A stretch of 64,000 bases of DNA from Burkholderiales bacterium (GTDB taxonomy: Bacteria; Pseudomonadota; Gammaproteobacteria; Burkholderiales; SG8-39), in assembly GCA_014860355.1 (NCBI GenBank), contig JACZJV010000057.1, positions 61,571 to 125,570 on the forward strand, read 5' to 3'. How positions within the stretch are numbered: position 1 is the first letter of the stretch; the number at the start of each line of letters is the position of its first letter. Of this stretch, positions 25,580 to 34,280 are shown piece after piece. The notes beneath the pieces were generated by a model that was not told the DNA's origin, searched no databases, and worked only from the letters and a program-made list of their open reading frames with translations. A program made the position numbers and the translations under genes.

Positions 25580-26245
25580 TCAAGCCTGGACTCCTAACGT
25601 CATGTTGGTGACGGTGGCGTCGCGAGGATCGGCGGCGATGCTAAAACCCAGCTTGCGCCCCAAGGCAATCATTCCGGCGTTAGTCGAAAACGTCACACCG
25701 CTGAGACGGCCTACACCAAAGTCCCTCGCGGCTGCAAGTAGGCTTCCAAGAAGCTTCGCCCCGAGCCCGCGCCCTTGCCAATCATCGCGCAGCACCATTG
25801 CGAACTCGGCGTCGCCGGTCTGCGAATCAAGGACAAAACGCGCTACGCCAATTTGTCGTTCCGAGCCTTGAACTGTCGTCAGGGCAATGAGCGCCAGCTC
25901 ACGTTGGGGATCAATCCGGGTAAACTGTCTTAGCTCCTCCAGTGACGGCTTTCTTGACGACATGAGCCGCTGGTAGCCGGTAGTGGCCGAGAGGCTGTTC
26001 ACAAACGCTTCTTCAAGGTCCAGGTCTGTAGGACGGATTGGTCGAATAGTAACCGCACAGCCGTCGGGCGCGGTCCAACCAACGGCCGCAGGTTCTTGCC
26101 GGACGCCCGGCGTTGTGACCTTTGCCGGACCGCGCGAGGCAGCGTAGAGCTTGTTTGCGCCGGCGGCGGGCAGCGCCTTGGCGTACGCGGGCCCGCGGCC
26201 TCGATCGGCGCCCGTAACCGGCGCGATGGAACTCTCGATTTTCAT
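25580..26245 (-). CDS. GNAT acetyltransferase with a short SDR-like N-terminal fusion
   Basis: The 221-residue frame starts at ATG 26245 with AAGGAG upstream. Residues 1-45 (IAPVTGADRGRGPAYAKAL, then YAASRGPAKVTTPGV) look like the first beta-alpha-beta unit of a short-chain dehydrogenase, with a damaged TGxxxGxG loop. From about residue 50 (GWTAPDGCAVTIRPIRPTDL) to the end it is a complete GNAT domain with the acetyl-CoA loop RDDWQGRGLGAKLLG. The fusion probably arose by deletion of the rest of the SDR gene. GNAT substrate unknown. Confidence 0.75.
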   Translation of the reverse strand: MKIESSIAPVTGADRGRGPAYAKALPAAGANKLYAASRGPAKVTTPGVRQEPAAVGWTAPDGCAVTIRPIRPTDLDLEEAFVNSLSATTGYQRLMSSRKPSLEELRQFTRIDPQRELALIALTTVQGSERQIGVARFVLDSQTGDAEFAMVLRDDWQGRGLGAKLLGSLLAAARDFGVGRLSGVTFSTNAGMIALGRKLGFSIAADPRDATVTNMTLGVQA

Positions 26246-27114
26246 TGGGATACTCCTTGGCCAAAAACGTTGCTGTGGGCCTGTGTGCACACCTGGCCCG
26301 AAAACGGTTGTGGTTCGTCAGTGCGCACGAATGCGGTCACTGCATGCACCACCTCTGGCGCCTGCAGGACGCGCCGATGCCCGAGGTTTTCGACTTGCAT
26401 AAACCGCGCGCCCGGCCAGGCCCCCGAATTCTCGCGGCCGTCATTGATGGACACGACCCGGTCGTCGGCGGAATGCACGAACAATGCGGGCTGGCGCATT
26501 TGCCGCGCTCGCGAAGGCGTCTGCACTGCCCGAACATCGACGCGCATGTCCTTGAGAGCAGCTATCATCTGCTCGGCTTGCGCATGTTCGAGACCCGCCT
26601 GCGCCGCATAGGCGTATACGTAGTCGACATAACGCGCCGGTGCCGAGATCAACGCCACCCTGCCGACCTGCATGCCTGCGGCCATGGCTTCGACCACTAC
26701 CGCAGTACCGACCGAATGGGCGATGGCGGCATGCAGCGGGCCGAGGGCCTGCTGCACCCGGAGCAGTGCGTCGGCTGACTGCGGAATCGACGTCCTCTTT
26801 GCCTCCGACCGGCCGTGCGCTGGCAGGTCGATGGCGACGACGCGGTAGCCGGCGTCGAGCAACGGCGGCGCAAACGCTGCCAGATCGCTGGCGCGGCCTT
26901 CCCAGCCGTGAACCAGCAGGACGGCGGGACCCGCGCCTGCATGCCGCGCTGCCACTTTGCCTTCCGGGGTATCGATCGAAAAATGCGTGGCGCCTGACAG
27001 GAACTCCGGCTCCGCCGCGCTAGATTGGCGCGAAGGCGTGAGGAAGGCTCGGGCCAGTTGTTCCGGGGTCGGCGCTGTCTGAATTGCGGAGTTCATCGAA
27101 GCAATCCCTTGCAA
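26242..27114 (-). CDS. Alpha/beta hydrolase
   Basis: A 290-residue protein. The oxyanion region VLLVHGWEGRASDLAAF, nucleophile elbow AHSVGT (Ser in a degenerate GxSxG), acid SADDRVV and a C-terminal catalytic His in NLGHRRVL are all visible, so it should be active. The stop overlaps the start of the SDR-GNAT gene by four bases. The substrate cannot be told from sequence. Confidence 0.88.
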   Translation of the reverse strand: MQGIASMNSAIQTAPTPEQLARAFLTPSRQSSAAEPEFLSGATHFSIDTPEGKVAARHAGAGPAVLLVHGWEGRASDLAAFAPPLLDAGYRVVAIDLPAHGRSEAKRTSIPQSADALLRVQQALGPLHAAIAHSVGTAVVVEAMAAGMQVGRVALISAPARYVDYVYAYAAQAGLEHAQAEQMIAALKDMRVDVRAVQTPSRARQMRQPALFVHSADDRVVSINDGRENSGAWPGARFMQVENLGHRRVLQAPEVVHAVTAFVRTDEPQPFSGQVCTQAHSNVFGQGVSQ

Positions 27115-27282
27115 GTGTCCAGTGAATAGGCCGGCTCAATCGCGGTGCGAACCAGGCGCCCTTCGCGACAGATTTGGCGTTGATCAGGCCGCAGGCGACA
27201 AGTGCCAGGCTCAGCGCGATAAGCCCGCTCTGCGTAAATGCGGGGCTGTTTCATCGAGGCCAGCATCAAGGTCGCCTGCGCC

Positions 27283-27603
27283 TCAAGCGCCGATTGCACC
27301 GCGCGCAAGCCCGGCGCCCAGGTGGGGAGGATTGAGCAAACCGCTCAGTCGCGTTCTGCGAGTCAGTCCTTCGGCTTGCAGGATGCTGACCGCGCCCGGT
27401 TCGAACGCCTGCAGCAGCGCCGGCCCGTTGCGGTCAAACGTGAAAGTCTCGCCCGCGAGCAAAACGACGTCGCGCCTGTCGCGGTCCTGTGTCACCCAGA
27501 CGCTGCCGCTGTGGCAAACGAGGGTGTGGCCGACGGCGCCATGCAATTTCACCACCTTGTTCCGCTCGAGGCAGAGTCCGTTCTGGTTGAGTTCGATTCT
27601 CAT
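27283..27603 (-). CDS. DUF2917 domain protein
   Basis: A 106-residue protein from ATG 27603 (MRIELNQNGLCLERNKVVKL). The cupin-like core GHTLVCHSGSVWVTQDRDRRDVVL then AGETFTFDRNGPALLQAF is the DUF2917 pattern. It is divergent from the LysR gene, a pairing seen in other betaproteobacteria, so the regulator may control it. A longer frame to 27738 exists but would extend through the regulator's promoter region. The stretch 27115-27282 shows no clear gene. Confidence 0.75.
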   Translation of the reverse strand: MRIELNQNGLCLERNKVVKLHGAVGHTLVCHSGSVWVTQDRDRRDVVLLAGETFTFDRNGPALLQAFEPGAVSILQAEGLTRRTRLSGLLNPPHLGAGLARGAIGA

Positions 27604-27730
27604 GGGAAGGTCCTTGAAATATGCACAAAAATCATGCGAGAATGTCCTGGTGCTGCCGCGTCCACTGCTTGTAAGCACTCGTTGCATGGGGCGCTGAGAC
27701 GGATTATGCGTAAAGCTGCGATTCCGCTCA

Positions 27731-27750
27731 AACGACATTTGAGTATCGTT
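27731..27750. promoter_or_regulatory. Candidate LysR-type operator
   Basis: AACGA-N10-TCGTT inverted repeat, 17 bases before the LysR gene start, in the divergent region shared with the DUF2917 gene. It fits a LysR autoregulatory site but is short and could be chance. Confidence 0.35.
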
Positions 27751-27766
27751 CGCATGAGTTTAATGA

Positions 27767-28720
27767 ATGCAAGAACACCGCCGTAGCCTGCCATCCCTGG
27801 ACCTGTTGCGCGGGTTCGAGGCGGCCGCGCGCAACCTGAGCTTCACCAAAGCGGCGGCTGAGCTGTTCGTCACCCAGTCCGCAGTCAGCCGCCAGGTGAA
27901 GACCATCGAAGAGCACCTGGGCGTGGCGCTATTCGCACGCAGCCACCGGGCGCTACGGCTGACCGAGGCCGGACACGAGCTGTATCGCGCCACGGCGCAG
28001 GCGCTGCGCGAACTATCCGATGCCGCAAGCCGGATCAGGCAGCGCGGCGCGAGCCGCGCGCTGACCGTCACGGCGACCATCGGCTTCTCCTCGCTCTGGC
28101 TGATTCCGCGGCTGACCGATTTCCGTAGCCAGCGCCCCGAGGCCGACATCCGCATCTCCGCGAACAACACGATGCTCGACCTTGAGCGCGAAGGCATAGA
28201 AGTGGCGATACGCTATTGCGAGGCGAAGGCGGCACCGGATGGGGCGATAAAGCTGTTCGGCGAAGTGGTGCTGCCCGTGTGCAGCCCGAATCTGGTCACG
28301 CGCACAGCGCCGCTAGCCAAGCCCGAGGATCTGCGCAAGCACGTGCTGCTGCACTACGAACGGCCGGAAGGCATCACGCCCTGGCTCAGTTGGACGGTGT
28401 GGCTCGAAACGATACAACTGGGAGGACTGAAGCCTGCCGGATCGCTGCGCTTCAGCCAGTACGACCAAACGATCCGGGCAGCGATCGACGGCCAGGGAGT
28501 GGCGCTCGGCACCAGTCCGCTGGTACGGCAAATGATCAAGCAAGGCAGGCTGATCGCCCCTTTGGCGAAGAAATTTGAGTCGGCACGAGCGTATTACCTG
28601 GTCATTTCCGCGCAAGCGGCGAGGCGGCCGGATGTGCAGGAGTTTGCCGACTGGCTGACGCGCCAGGCGAAGGAGGAATCACGCAACCGCGGCGGCATTC
28701 CGCGCCGGCTGAAATCATAG
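27767..28720 (+). CDS. LysR-family transcriptional regulator (GcvA-like)
   Basis: A 317-residue regulator. The N-terminal winged helix-turn-helix (SLDLLRGFEAAARNLSFTKA, then AAELFVTQSAVSRQVKTIE) is followed by a periplasmic-binding-like effector domain (SLWLIPRLTDFRSQRPEADI, EREGIEVAIRYCEA). The pattern is closest to the GcvA group. The likely target is the divergent DUF2917 gene or itself; the effector is unknown. Confidence 0.93.
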   Translation: MQEHRRSLPSLDLLRGFEAAARNLSFTKAAAELFVTQSAVSRQVKTIEEHLGVALFARSHRALRLTEAGHELYRATAQALRELSDAASRIRQRGASRALTVTATIGFSSLWLIPRLTDFRSQRPEADIRISANNTMLDLEREGIEVAIRYCEAKAAPDGAIKLFGEVVLPVCSPNLVTRTAPLAKPEDLRKHVLLHYERPEGITPWLSWTVWLETIQLGGLKPAGSLRFSQYDQTIRAAIDGQGVALGTSPLVRQMIKQGRLIAPLAKKFESARAYYLVISAQAARRPDVQEFADWLTRQAKEESRNRGGIPRRLKS

Positions 28721-28829
28721 CCGGGCATGCGCTGGCGCCGGTACTGCCTGATTCCGCTCTGCGCGCCGATCAGATGCCGGAATCTGCCGCATCAGCCGCC
28801 GGGTTCTTCGACGACGCCAGCGCCGGCAA

Positions 28830-29609
28830 TCAATAGGTGCCCGGGTAGGAACCGCCGTCTATGAGGAAATTCTGCCCGGTGACATAGCTCGCTTGCGCGC
28901 TGCACAGGTAGGCGCAGGCGTCGCCGAACTCCGCCGGGTCGCCGAAGCGGCCGGCCGGGCATTGCGCCATGCGTTCCTTGCGTATCACTTCGACGTCGAC
29001 GCCGCGGTTCTTGGCCTGGGCGGCCAGAGTGGTGCGGATGCGGTCGGTATCGAAAGAACCCGGCAGCAGGTTGTTGATGGTGACGTTGTGCGCCACGGTC
29101 TTGCGCGCGATGCCGGCGACGAAGCCGGTGAGGCCGGAGCGCGCGCCGTTCGATAGGCCGAGCACCTCGATCGGCGCCTTCACCGAGCTGGAGGTGATGT
29201 TGACGATGCGGCCGAATTTGCGCGCGATCATGCCGTCCACCGTGGCCTTGATCAATTCGATCGGCGTGAGCATGTTGGCATCCAGCGCCGCGATCCAGGT
29301 GTCGCGGTTCCAGTTGCGAAAATCCCCCGGCGGCGGCCCGCCGGCGTTGTTGACCAGAATGTCCGGATCGGGGCAGGCGGCGAGCGTAAGCTTGCGGCCT
29401 GCTTCGGTGGTGATATCGCAGGCGACCGCCGTCACTTTCACACCGGTGGCGGCGCGGATCTCCGCCGCGGTCTTCTCCAGCGCCTCCTTGCCGCGGGCGG
29501 TAATCACCAGGTTCACGCCTTCGCGCGCGAGCGAAAAGGCGCAGCCGCGTCCCAGGCCCTTGCTCGAGGCGCATACGATTGCCGTCTTGCCTTTGATGCC
29601 GAAATCCAT
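28830..29609 (-). CDS. Short-chain dehydrogenase/reductase family protein, atypical active site
   Basis: A 259-residue Rossmann-fold protein from ATG 29609 with a GAGGAG ribosome binding site. The cofactor loop ASSKGLGRG and the NNAGG motif are present, as is the catalytic-like Ser in NITSSS. However, the YxxxK position reads LSNGARSGLTG: the catalytic Tyr and Lys are absent. The same substitution occurs in a known SDR subgroup often annotated as 3-oxoacyl-ACP reductase-like. It may bind NAD(P) without classical catalysis. Substrate unknown. Confidence 0.88.
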   Translation of the reverse strand: MDFGIKGKTAIVCASSKGLGRGCAFSLAREGVNLVITARGKEALEKTAAEIRAATGVKVTAVACDITTEAGRKLTLAACPDPDILVNNAGGPPPGDFRNWNRDTWIAALDANMLTPIELIKATVDGMIARKFGRIVNITSSSVKAPIEVLGLSNGARSGLTGFVAGIARKTVAHNVTINNLLPGSFDTDRIRTTLAAQAKNRGVDVEVIRKERMAQCPAGRFGDPAEFGDACAYLCSAQASYVTGQNFLIDGGSYPGTY

Positions 29610-29663
29610 GTTTGTCTCCTCATGGCGAATTGCAGATTGAGCGGGTGTATTCCACTGGAGTCG

Positions 29664-29685
29664 GCTGCAACCCAATTGTTGCAGC
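29664..29685 (-). repeat. Element B repeat (isolated copy)
   Basis: Stem GCTGCAA/TTGCAGC. On the minus strand it reads CCGCTGCAACAATT, identical over 14 bases to the element B copy at 3.9 kb. It lies between the SDR and the DMT genes, about 35 kb from the main cluster of repeats. No clear element A follows. Confidence 0.5.
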
Positions 29686-29739
29686 GGCACGATTCATCGC
29701 GGCACGCGGCGGTGCAATCCCGCATGCCCAAACCGGTCC

Positions 29740-30645
29740 TCAGGCTCTGGGCTTTATTGTAACCAGCATTACGCCGCCTAGCACCAATACTGCGCCGACG
29801 ATCTGCAGCGCCGTCATGTGCTCTTCCAGTCCAAGCCAGCCGAGAAAGATGGTGGTCACGGGCCCGGCGGCACCGATGATCGCGACATGGTTCGCGCCGA
29901 TGCGCTTGAGCGCTTCGGAGGTCATGAACACGGGCAGCACCGTACACAGTACGCCCATAGCCGCGGCCAGGCCGTACACCTGCGGCGGCAGGTCCAGTGC
30001 CGACAGCGGTCGCAGCAGCAGGAACTGGGCGATACACAGCACGCTGGCGACGCTGGTCGCGTACGCGGTGAATCGCATTGAGCCGATGCGGCGCACCACC
30101 TGGCTGCTGGTGACCAGATACACGGCATAACTGACCGCGCTGCCGAACACCAGCAGAGCGCCGAGCAGCAGGTTGCGATTGTCGCCGCCAAACGCGCGCG
30201 ACAGCACCAGCGCGAGCCCGGCGTAGGAGACGACCAGCGCGACCACCTCGCGCGCGCTTACGCGCTTGCCCAGGAACAGCGCCGAGAGCAGCACGGTGAT
30301 GGTCGGATAGAGGAACAGCATCAACCGTCCCACGCCTGCGCTGATGTACTGCAGGCCGAGAAAGTCGAGGAAGCTTGCGAGGTAATAGCCGAGAAAGCCG
30401 AGAAACAGCACGGTCCAAAGGTCGCGGCGGCTGAGCGGCGCGGGCTTGACTGCGCTGTCGCGCCGCAGCCACAGCGCAGCGGCGACGAAAAACGGGAGCG
30501 AGAACACCATGCGCAAAGCGAGCAGCGTGACCGGATCGGTGACGTAGGCATAGGCGAGCTTGATCAGGATCGGCCGGAAGGAGAATGACACCACGCCGGC
30601 GAGCGCCAGGGCGATGCCCCAGGCGCGATAGGAGGTGGCAGTCAC
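29740..30645 (-). CDS. EamA/DMT-family transporter
   Basis: A 301-residue membrane protein with ten predicted spans in two EamA repeats, the layout of drug/metabolite exporters of the RhaT/YdcZ type. The first repeat starts WGIALALAGVVSFSFRPIL; the second starts near YAVYLVTSSQVV and ends EHMTALQIVGAVLVLGGVML. The substrate cannot be predicted. It lies 52 bases after the DUF853 gene on the same strand. Confidence 0.92.
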   Translation of the reverse strand: MTATSYRAWGIALALAGVVSFSFRPILIKLAYAYVTDPVTLLALRMVFSLPFFVAAALWLRRDSAVKPAPLSRRDLWTVLFLGFLGYYLASFLDFLGLQYISAGVGRLMLFLYPTITVLLSALFLGKRVSAREVVALVVSYAGLALVLSRAFGGDNRNLLLGALLVFGSAVSYAVYLVTSSQVVRRIGSMRFTAYATSVASVLCIAQFLLLRPLSALDLPPQVYGLAAAMGVLCTVLPVFMTSEALKRIGANHVAIIGAAGPVTTIFLGWLGLEEHMTALQIVGAVLVLGGVMLVTIKPRA

Positions 30646-30697
30646 CGAGCGCGGTTCGCGTGCCGGGCGCCGGCCGCGCCGGCGCGCCGCGGGCTGC

Positions 30698-32221
30698 TCA
30701 TCGGCGTTTGCTGCCGCCGAACATGGAGCCCATGATGCCGCGCACTATCTGGCGTCCGAGCTGCGAGCCAATGGCGCGCGCCGCGCTTTTTGCCGCCGAT
30801 TCCAGCGCGCCCTCGCGGCGGCCGCCGCGGGGGCCCGTGGTTCCCCCGAGGATGTCGCCCAGCGCATCCATGATTCCGCCTCCTGCAGCCGGTGGAGGTT
30901 CGGCGGCGCCCTGCCGGGCGTCGGCGGGCGCGCCCTGCAGGGCCTGCGCCCGTCCCCTGAGTTTCTCGTAGGCCGATTCGCGGTCCACGGTCTGTTCGTA
31001 GTGGCCGAAGACGACCGAACTCTGGATGACCGCCCTGCGCTCATCGGCGCTGATCGGTCCGATTCTGCTCGCCGGCGGCACGATGAGCGCGCGCTCGACC
31101 ACGCACGGGCGGCCCTTCTCGTCGAGGAAGGAGACCAGGGCCTCGCCCACGCCGAGCTCGGTGATGACGGTCTCGACCTCGAGTTTCGGATTGGCGCGCA
31201 TGGTTCCGGCGGCGGCCTTCACCGCCTTTTGGTCGCGCGGCGTGTAGGCGCGCAGCGCATGCTGCACGCGATTGCCCAGCTGTCCGAGCACCGTGTCCGG
31301 GATGTCGAGCGGGTTCTGCGTGGCGAAATACACGCCCACGCCCTTGCTGCGGATCAGGCGCACCATCTGCTCGATTTTCTCCAGCAAGGCCCTGGGCGCC
31401 TCGTTGAACAGCAGATGCGCCTCGTCAAAGAAGTATACGAGCTTGGGTTTGTCCGGGTCGCCCACTTCGGGCAGCTGCTCGAACAGTTCGGACAGCATCC
31501 ACAAGAGGAAGGTCGAGTACAACCTGGGCGAACCCATCAGGCTCTCGGCAGCGAGGATGTTGACCATGCCGCGCCCTTTTTCGTCGGTCTGCATCAGGTC
31601 GGCGATGTTGAGCGCGGGCTCGCCGAAGAAACGGTCCGCCCCCTGCTGCTCGAGTTGCATCAGGGCGCGCTGGATGGCGCCGATCGACGCCGCCGAAATA
31701 TTGCCGTATTCGGTGGTGAATTCGCGCGCGCTGTCGCCCACGTGCTGCAGCATGGCGCGCAGGTCCTTCAGGTCGAGCAGCAACAGGCCGTTGTCGTCGG
31801 CAATCTTGAAGGCAAGTGCAAGTACGCCCTCCTGCGTTTCGTTGAGGTTCAGCATGCGCGCGAGGAGCAGCGGTCCCATGTCGGACACGGTCGCGCGCAC
31901 CGGATGCCCGGCCTTGCCGAAGAGGTCCCAGAAAGTCACCGGGCAGGCGGCGAAGGCAAAGTCCCTGATCGCGAGCGCGTCGAATCGCTCCTTCAGCCTG
32001 GGCGACATGGCGCCGGGCTGCGCCAGTCCGGACAGGTCGCCTTTGACGTCGGCCATGAACACCGGCACGCCGATCGACGAGAAACCCTGTGCCAGGGTCT
32101 GCAGCGTCACCGTCTTGCCGGTGCCGGTGGCGCCGGCGATGAGGCCGTGACGGTTGGCCAGACGCGGCAGGAGGGCAAGCCCGGTCTTGCCTGATTTGGC
32201 GACAATAAGTGCATCCGGCAT
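30698..32221 (-). CDS. DUF853 HerA-like ATPase (YjgR family)
   Basis: A 507-residue P-loop ATPase of the HerA/FtsK superfamily. Walker A is [16 protein letters not shown] (about residues 28-43); a Walker B-like segment is [13 protein letters not shown], and [12 protein letters not shown] lies in the sensor region. The C-terminus is basic and Gly-rich ([17 protein letters not shown]). The family is widespread and its cellular role is not established. The gene is divergent from yebC. Confidence 0.9.
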   Translation of the reverse strand: MPDALIVAKSGKTGLALLPRLANRHGLIAGATGTGKTVTLQTLAQGFSSIGVPVFMADVKGDLSGLAQPGAMSPRLKERFDALAIRDFAFAACPVTFWDLFGKAGHPVRATVSDMGPLLLARMLNLNETQEGVLALAFKIADDNGLLLLDLKDLRAMLQHVGDSAREFTTEYGNISAASIGAIQRALMQLEQQGADRFFGEPALNIADLMQTDEKGRGMVNILAAESLMGSPRLYSTFLLWMLSELFEQLPEVGDPDKPKLVYFFDEAHLLFNEAPRALLEKIEQMVRLIRSKGVGVYFATQNPLDIPDTVLGQLGNRVQHALRAYTPRDQKAVKAAAGTMRANPKLEVETVITELGVGEALVSFLDEKGRPCVVERALIVPPASRIGPISADERRAVIQSSVVFGHYEQTVDRESAYEKLRGRAQALQGAPADARQGAAEPPPAAGGGIMDALGDILGGTTGPRGGRREGALESAAKSAARAIGSQLGRQIVRGIMGSMFGGSKRR

Positions 32222-32303
32222 GAAGAATCTCGCTTATAGAGGGCAGTCGAGGCGGGGGCGATGATAAAATTATAATCTTTCAGCGGCGATCGAGGCGGCA
32301 ATC

Positions 32304-33029
32304 ATGGCGGGACATTCCAAGTGGGCCAACATCAAGCACAAGAAGGCGGTTACCGACGCCAAGAGGGGCAAGGTGTTCACCCGCCTGATCCGGGAGATCA
32401 CCGTCGCTGCGCGCATGGGAGGTGCCGATCCCAACATGAATCCGCGACTGCGCCTGGCCGCGGAAAAGGCGCGCGACGTGAACATGTCCAAGGACAACAT
32501 CGAGAATGCGATCAAGCGCGGCGCGGGCGCGCTCGACGGGGCCAACTACGAGGAGGTGCGCTATGAGGGCTACGGCATCGCCGGCGCGGCGGTCATGGTG
32601 GACTGCCTTACCGACAACCGCACCCGCACCGTGGCCGATGTGCGCCACGCCCTCACCAAGCACGGCGGCAACCTCGGCACCGACGGATCGGTCGGTTTCA
32701 TGTTCAAGCATTGCGGGCAGTTCATATTTGCCCCGGGGACGAGCGAGGACAAGGTGATGGAGGCGGCGCTGGAGGCCGGCGCCGAGGACGTGCTCACCAA
32801 CGAAGACGGCTCGGTCGAGGTGATTTGCGCTTTCGGCGATTTTTCCGCGGTGAAACAGGGCCTGGAGAAGGCAGGACTGAAACCCGAACTGGCCGAGGTC
32901 ACGATGAAACCGCTCAGCGAAACCGTGATCGGCGGGGACGACGCGGCGCGCATGCAGAAGCTGCTCGACGCGCTGGAGGCGCTCGACGACGTGCAGGAAG
33001 TCTATACCACGGCGATGATCGACGAGTAG
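32304..33029 (+). CDS. yebC: YebC/PmpR family protein
   Basis: A 241-residue protein with the hallmark N-terminus [20 protein letters not shown] and the three-domain family length. Family members are described as transcriptional regulators and, more recently, as translation factors at proline stretches. A TATAAT-like -10 (32271-32276) lies 28 bases before the start. It precedes ruvC, the usual order. Confidence 0.96.
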   Translation: MAGHSKWANIKHKKAVTDAKRGKVFTRLIREITVAARMGGADPNMNPRLRLAAEKARDVNMSKDNIENAIKRGAGALDGANYEEVRYEGYGIAGAAVMVDCLTDNRTRTVADVRHALTKHGGNLGTDGSVGFMFKHCGQFIFAPGTSEDKVMEAALEAGAEDVLTNEDGSVEVICAFGDFSAVKQGLEKAGLKPELAEVTMKPLSETVIGGDDAARMQKLLDALEALDDVQEVYTTAMIDE

Positions 33030-33057
33030 GCCGCCTGCGCAAGCCTATAATCGGCCG

Positions 33058-33591
33058 ATGGCGCAATCGAGCATCACCATACTCGGCATCGATCCCGGCC
33101 TGCGCGTCACCGGATTCGGCATCATCCGCAAAGCCGGCGGCAAGCTCGCCTACGTAACCAGCGGCTGCATCAAGGCGCCGGAGGCGGATCTGCCCGGGCG
33201 GCTCAAGACCATACTCGAAGGCCTGCGTGAAGTGATCCAGCAGCATCGGCCGCAACAGGTCGCAGTCGAAAAGGTATTCGTGAACGTCAATCCGCAATCC
33301 ACGCTGTTGCTCGGCCAGGCGCGCGGCACCGCCATATGTGCCGCCGTGCTGGAGAGCCTGCCGGTGGCCGAATATACCGCGTTGCAGGTGAAGCAGGCGG
33401 TGGTGGGAAACGGGCATGCGAAAAAGGATCAGGTGCAGGAGATGGTGAAGCGCCTGCTCGGCCTGCCCGGCTACCCGGGTGCGGATGCGGCCGATGCGCT
33501 CGCCTGCGCCATCTGCCATGCGCACGGCGGGCAGGGCCTGGGCTCGATTGCCACGGCGGGTTATCGCGTGAAAAGGGGGCGGCTCATATGA
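33058..33591 (+). CDS. ruvC: Holliday junction resolvase RuvC
   Basis: Endonuclease that resolves four-way junctions, 177 residues. The first catalytic Asp lies in [16 protein letters not shown]; further acidic residues lie in VEKVFVN and [16 protein letters not shown]. The stop overlaps the ruvA start (ATGA). Confidence 0.97.
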   Translation: MAQSSITILGIDPGLRVTGFGIIRKAGGKLAYVTSGCIKAPEADLPGRLKTILEGLREVIQQHRPQQVAVEKVFVNVNPQSTLLLGQARGTAICAAVLESLPVAEYTALQVKQAVVGNGHAKKDQVQEMVKRLLGLPGYPGADAADALACAICHAHGGQGLGSIATAGYRVKRGRLI

Positions 33592-34169
33592 TAGGACGCT
33601 TGAGCGGCGTGCTGCTGGAGAAAGCGCCTCCCCGACTGATGCTGGAGGTGCAGGGCGTGGGCTACGAGATCGACGTGCCCATGAGCACTTTCTACAACCT
33701 GCCCGATGTGGGCGAGCGCTTGACGCTGTACACCCACCTGGTCGTGCGCGAAGACGCGCACCTGCTCTACGGTTTCGCCAGCGAGTCCGAGCGCAGGGCG
33801 TTTCGCCAGCTGCTGAAAATCAGCGGCGTCGGCGCGCGCATTGCGCTATCTTTGCTCTCGGGCATGAGCGTCGCCGACCTGGCGCAGGCAGTGGCCATGC
33901 AGGAATCCGGCCGGCTGACCAAGGTCCCGGGCATAGGCAAGAAGACCGCCGAGCGGCTGCTGCTCGAGTTGAAGGACAAGCTCGGCGCCGAGTTCGCCTC
34001 CGGCGTGGCAGTCAACCGCGCTGCCCCTGCGTCCAGCGACGTGCTCAATGCGCTGCTCGCGCTCGGGTACAGCGAAAAGGAAGCGGGCTATGCGCTGAAG
34101 CAGCTGCCCGAAGGCTTGAGCGTGTCCGAGGGCATACGCCACGCGCTGAAGTCGCTGGCCAGGGGTTGA
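33588..34169 (+). CDS. ruvA: Holliday junction branch-migration protein RuvA
   Basis: DNA-binding tetramer that loads RuvB on junctions; 193 residues from ATG 33588. The N-terminal OB fold starts [15 protein letters not shown]; helix-hairpin-helix motifs read [15 protein letters not shown] and [19 protein letters not shown]; a C-terminal RuvB-binding domain follows. An in-frame extension upstream runs inside ruvC and is not used. ruvB does not follow directly: a PAS protein gene intervenes. Confidence 0.96.
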   Translation: MIGRLSGVLLEKAPPRLMLEVQGVGYEIDVPMSTFYNLPDVGERLTLYTHLVVREDAHLLYGFASESERRAFRQLLKISGVGARIALSLLSGMSVADLAQAVAMQESGRLTKVPGIGKKTAERLLLELKDKLGAEFASGVAVNRAAPASSDVLNALLALGYSEKEAGYALKQLPEGLSVSEGIRHALKSLARG

Positions 34170-34280
34170 GCCGATTGCGCCGCGTCAGCGTCGGCGAAAT
34201 CAGCTTGCTCCTCATGCTGCGCGCCGGCAGCGAAAGTGCGGGCCCCGTTCCCTGATAGACTTTGACCGTTTCTCTTGCAG

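Noticed and set aside
27093..27308. Minus-strand 71-codon frame between the hydrolase and DUF2917 genes
   Set aside because: Overlaps both neighbours, has no recognisable motif and no clear ribosome binding site; could be real but I cannot support it.
30635..32194. Plus-strand open frame of 519 codons opposite the DUF853 ATPase
   Set aside because: The minus strand has Walker A and B motifs of a known family; the plus frame has shadow composition.
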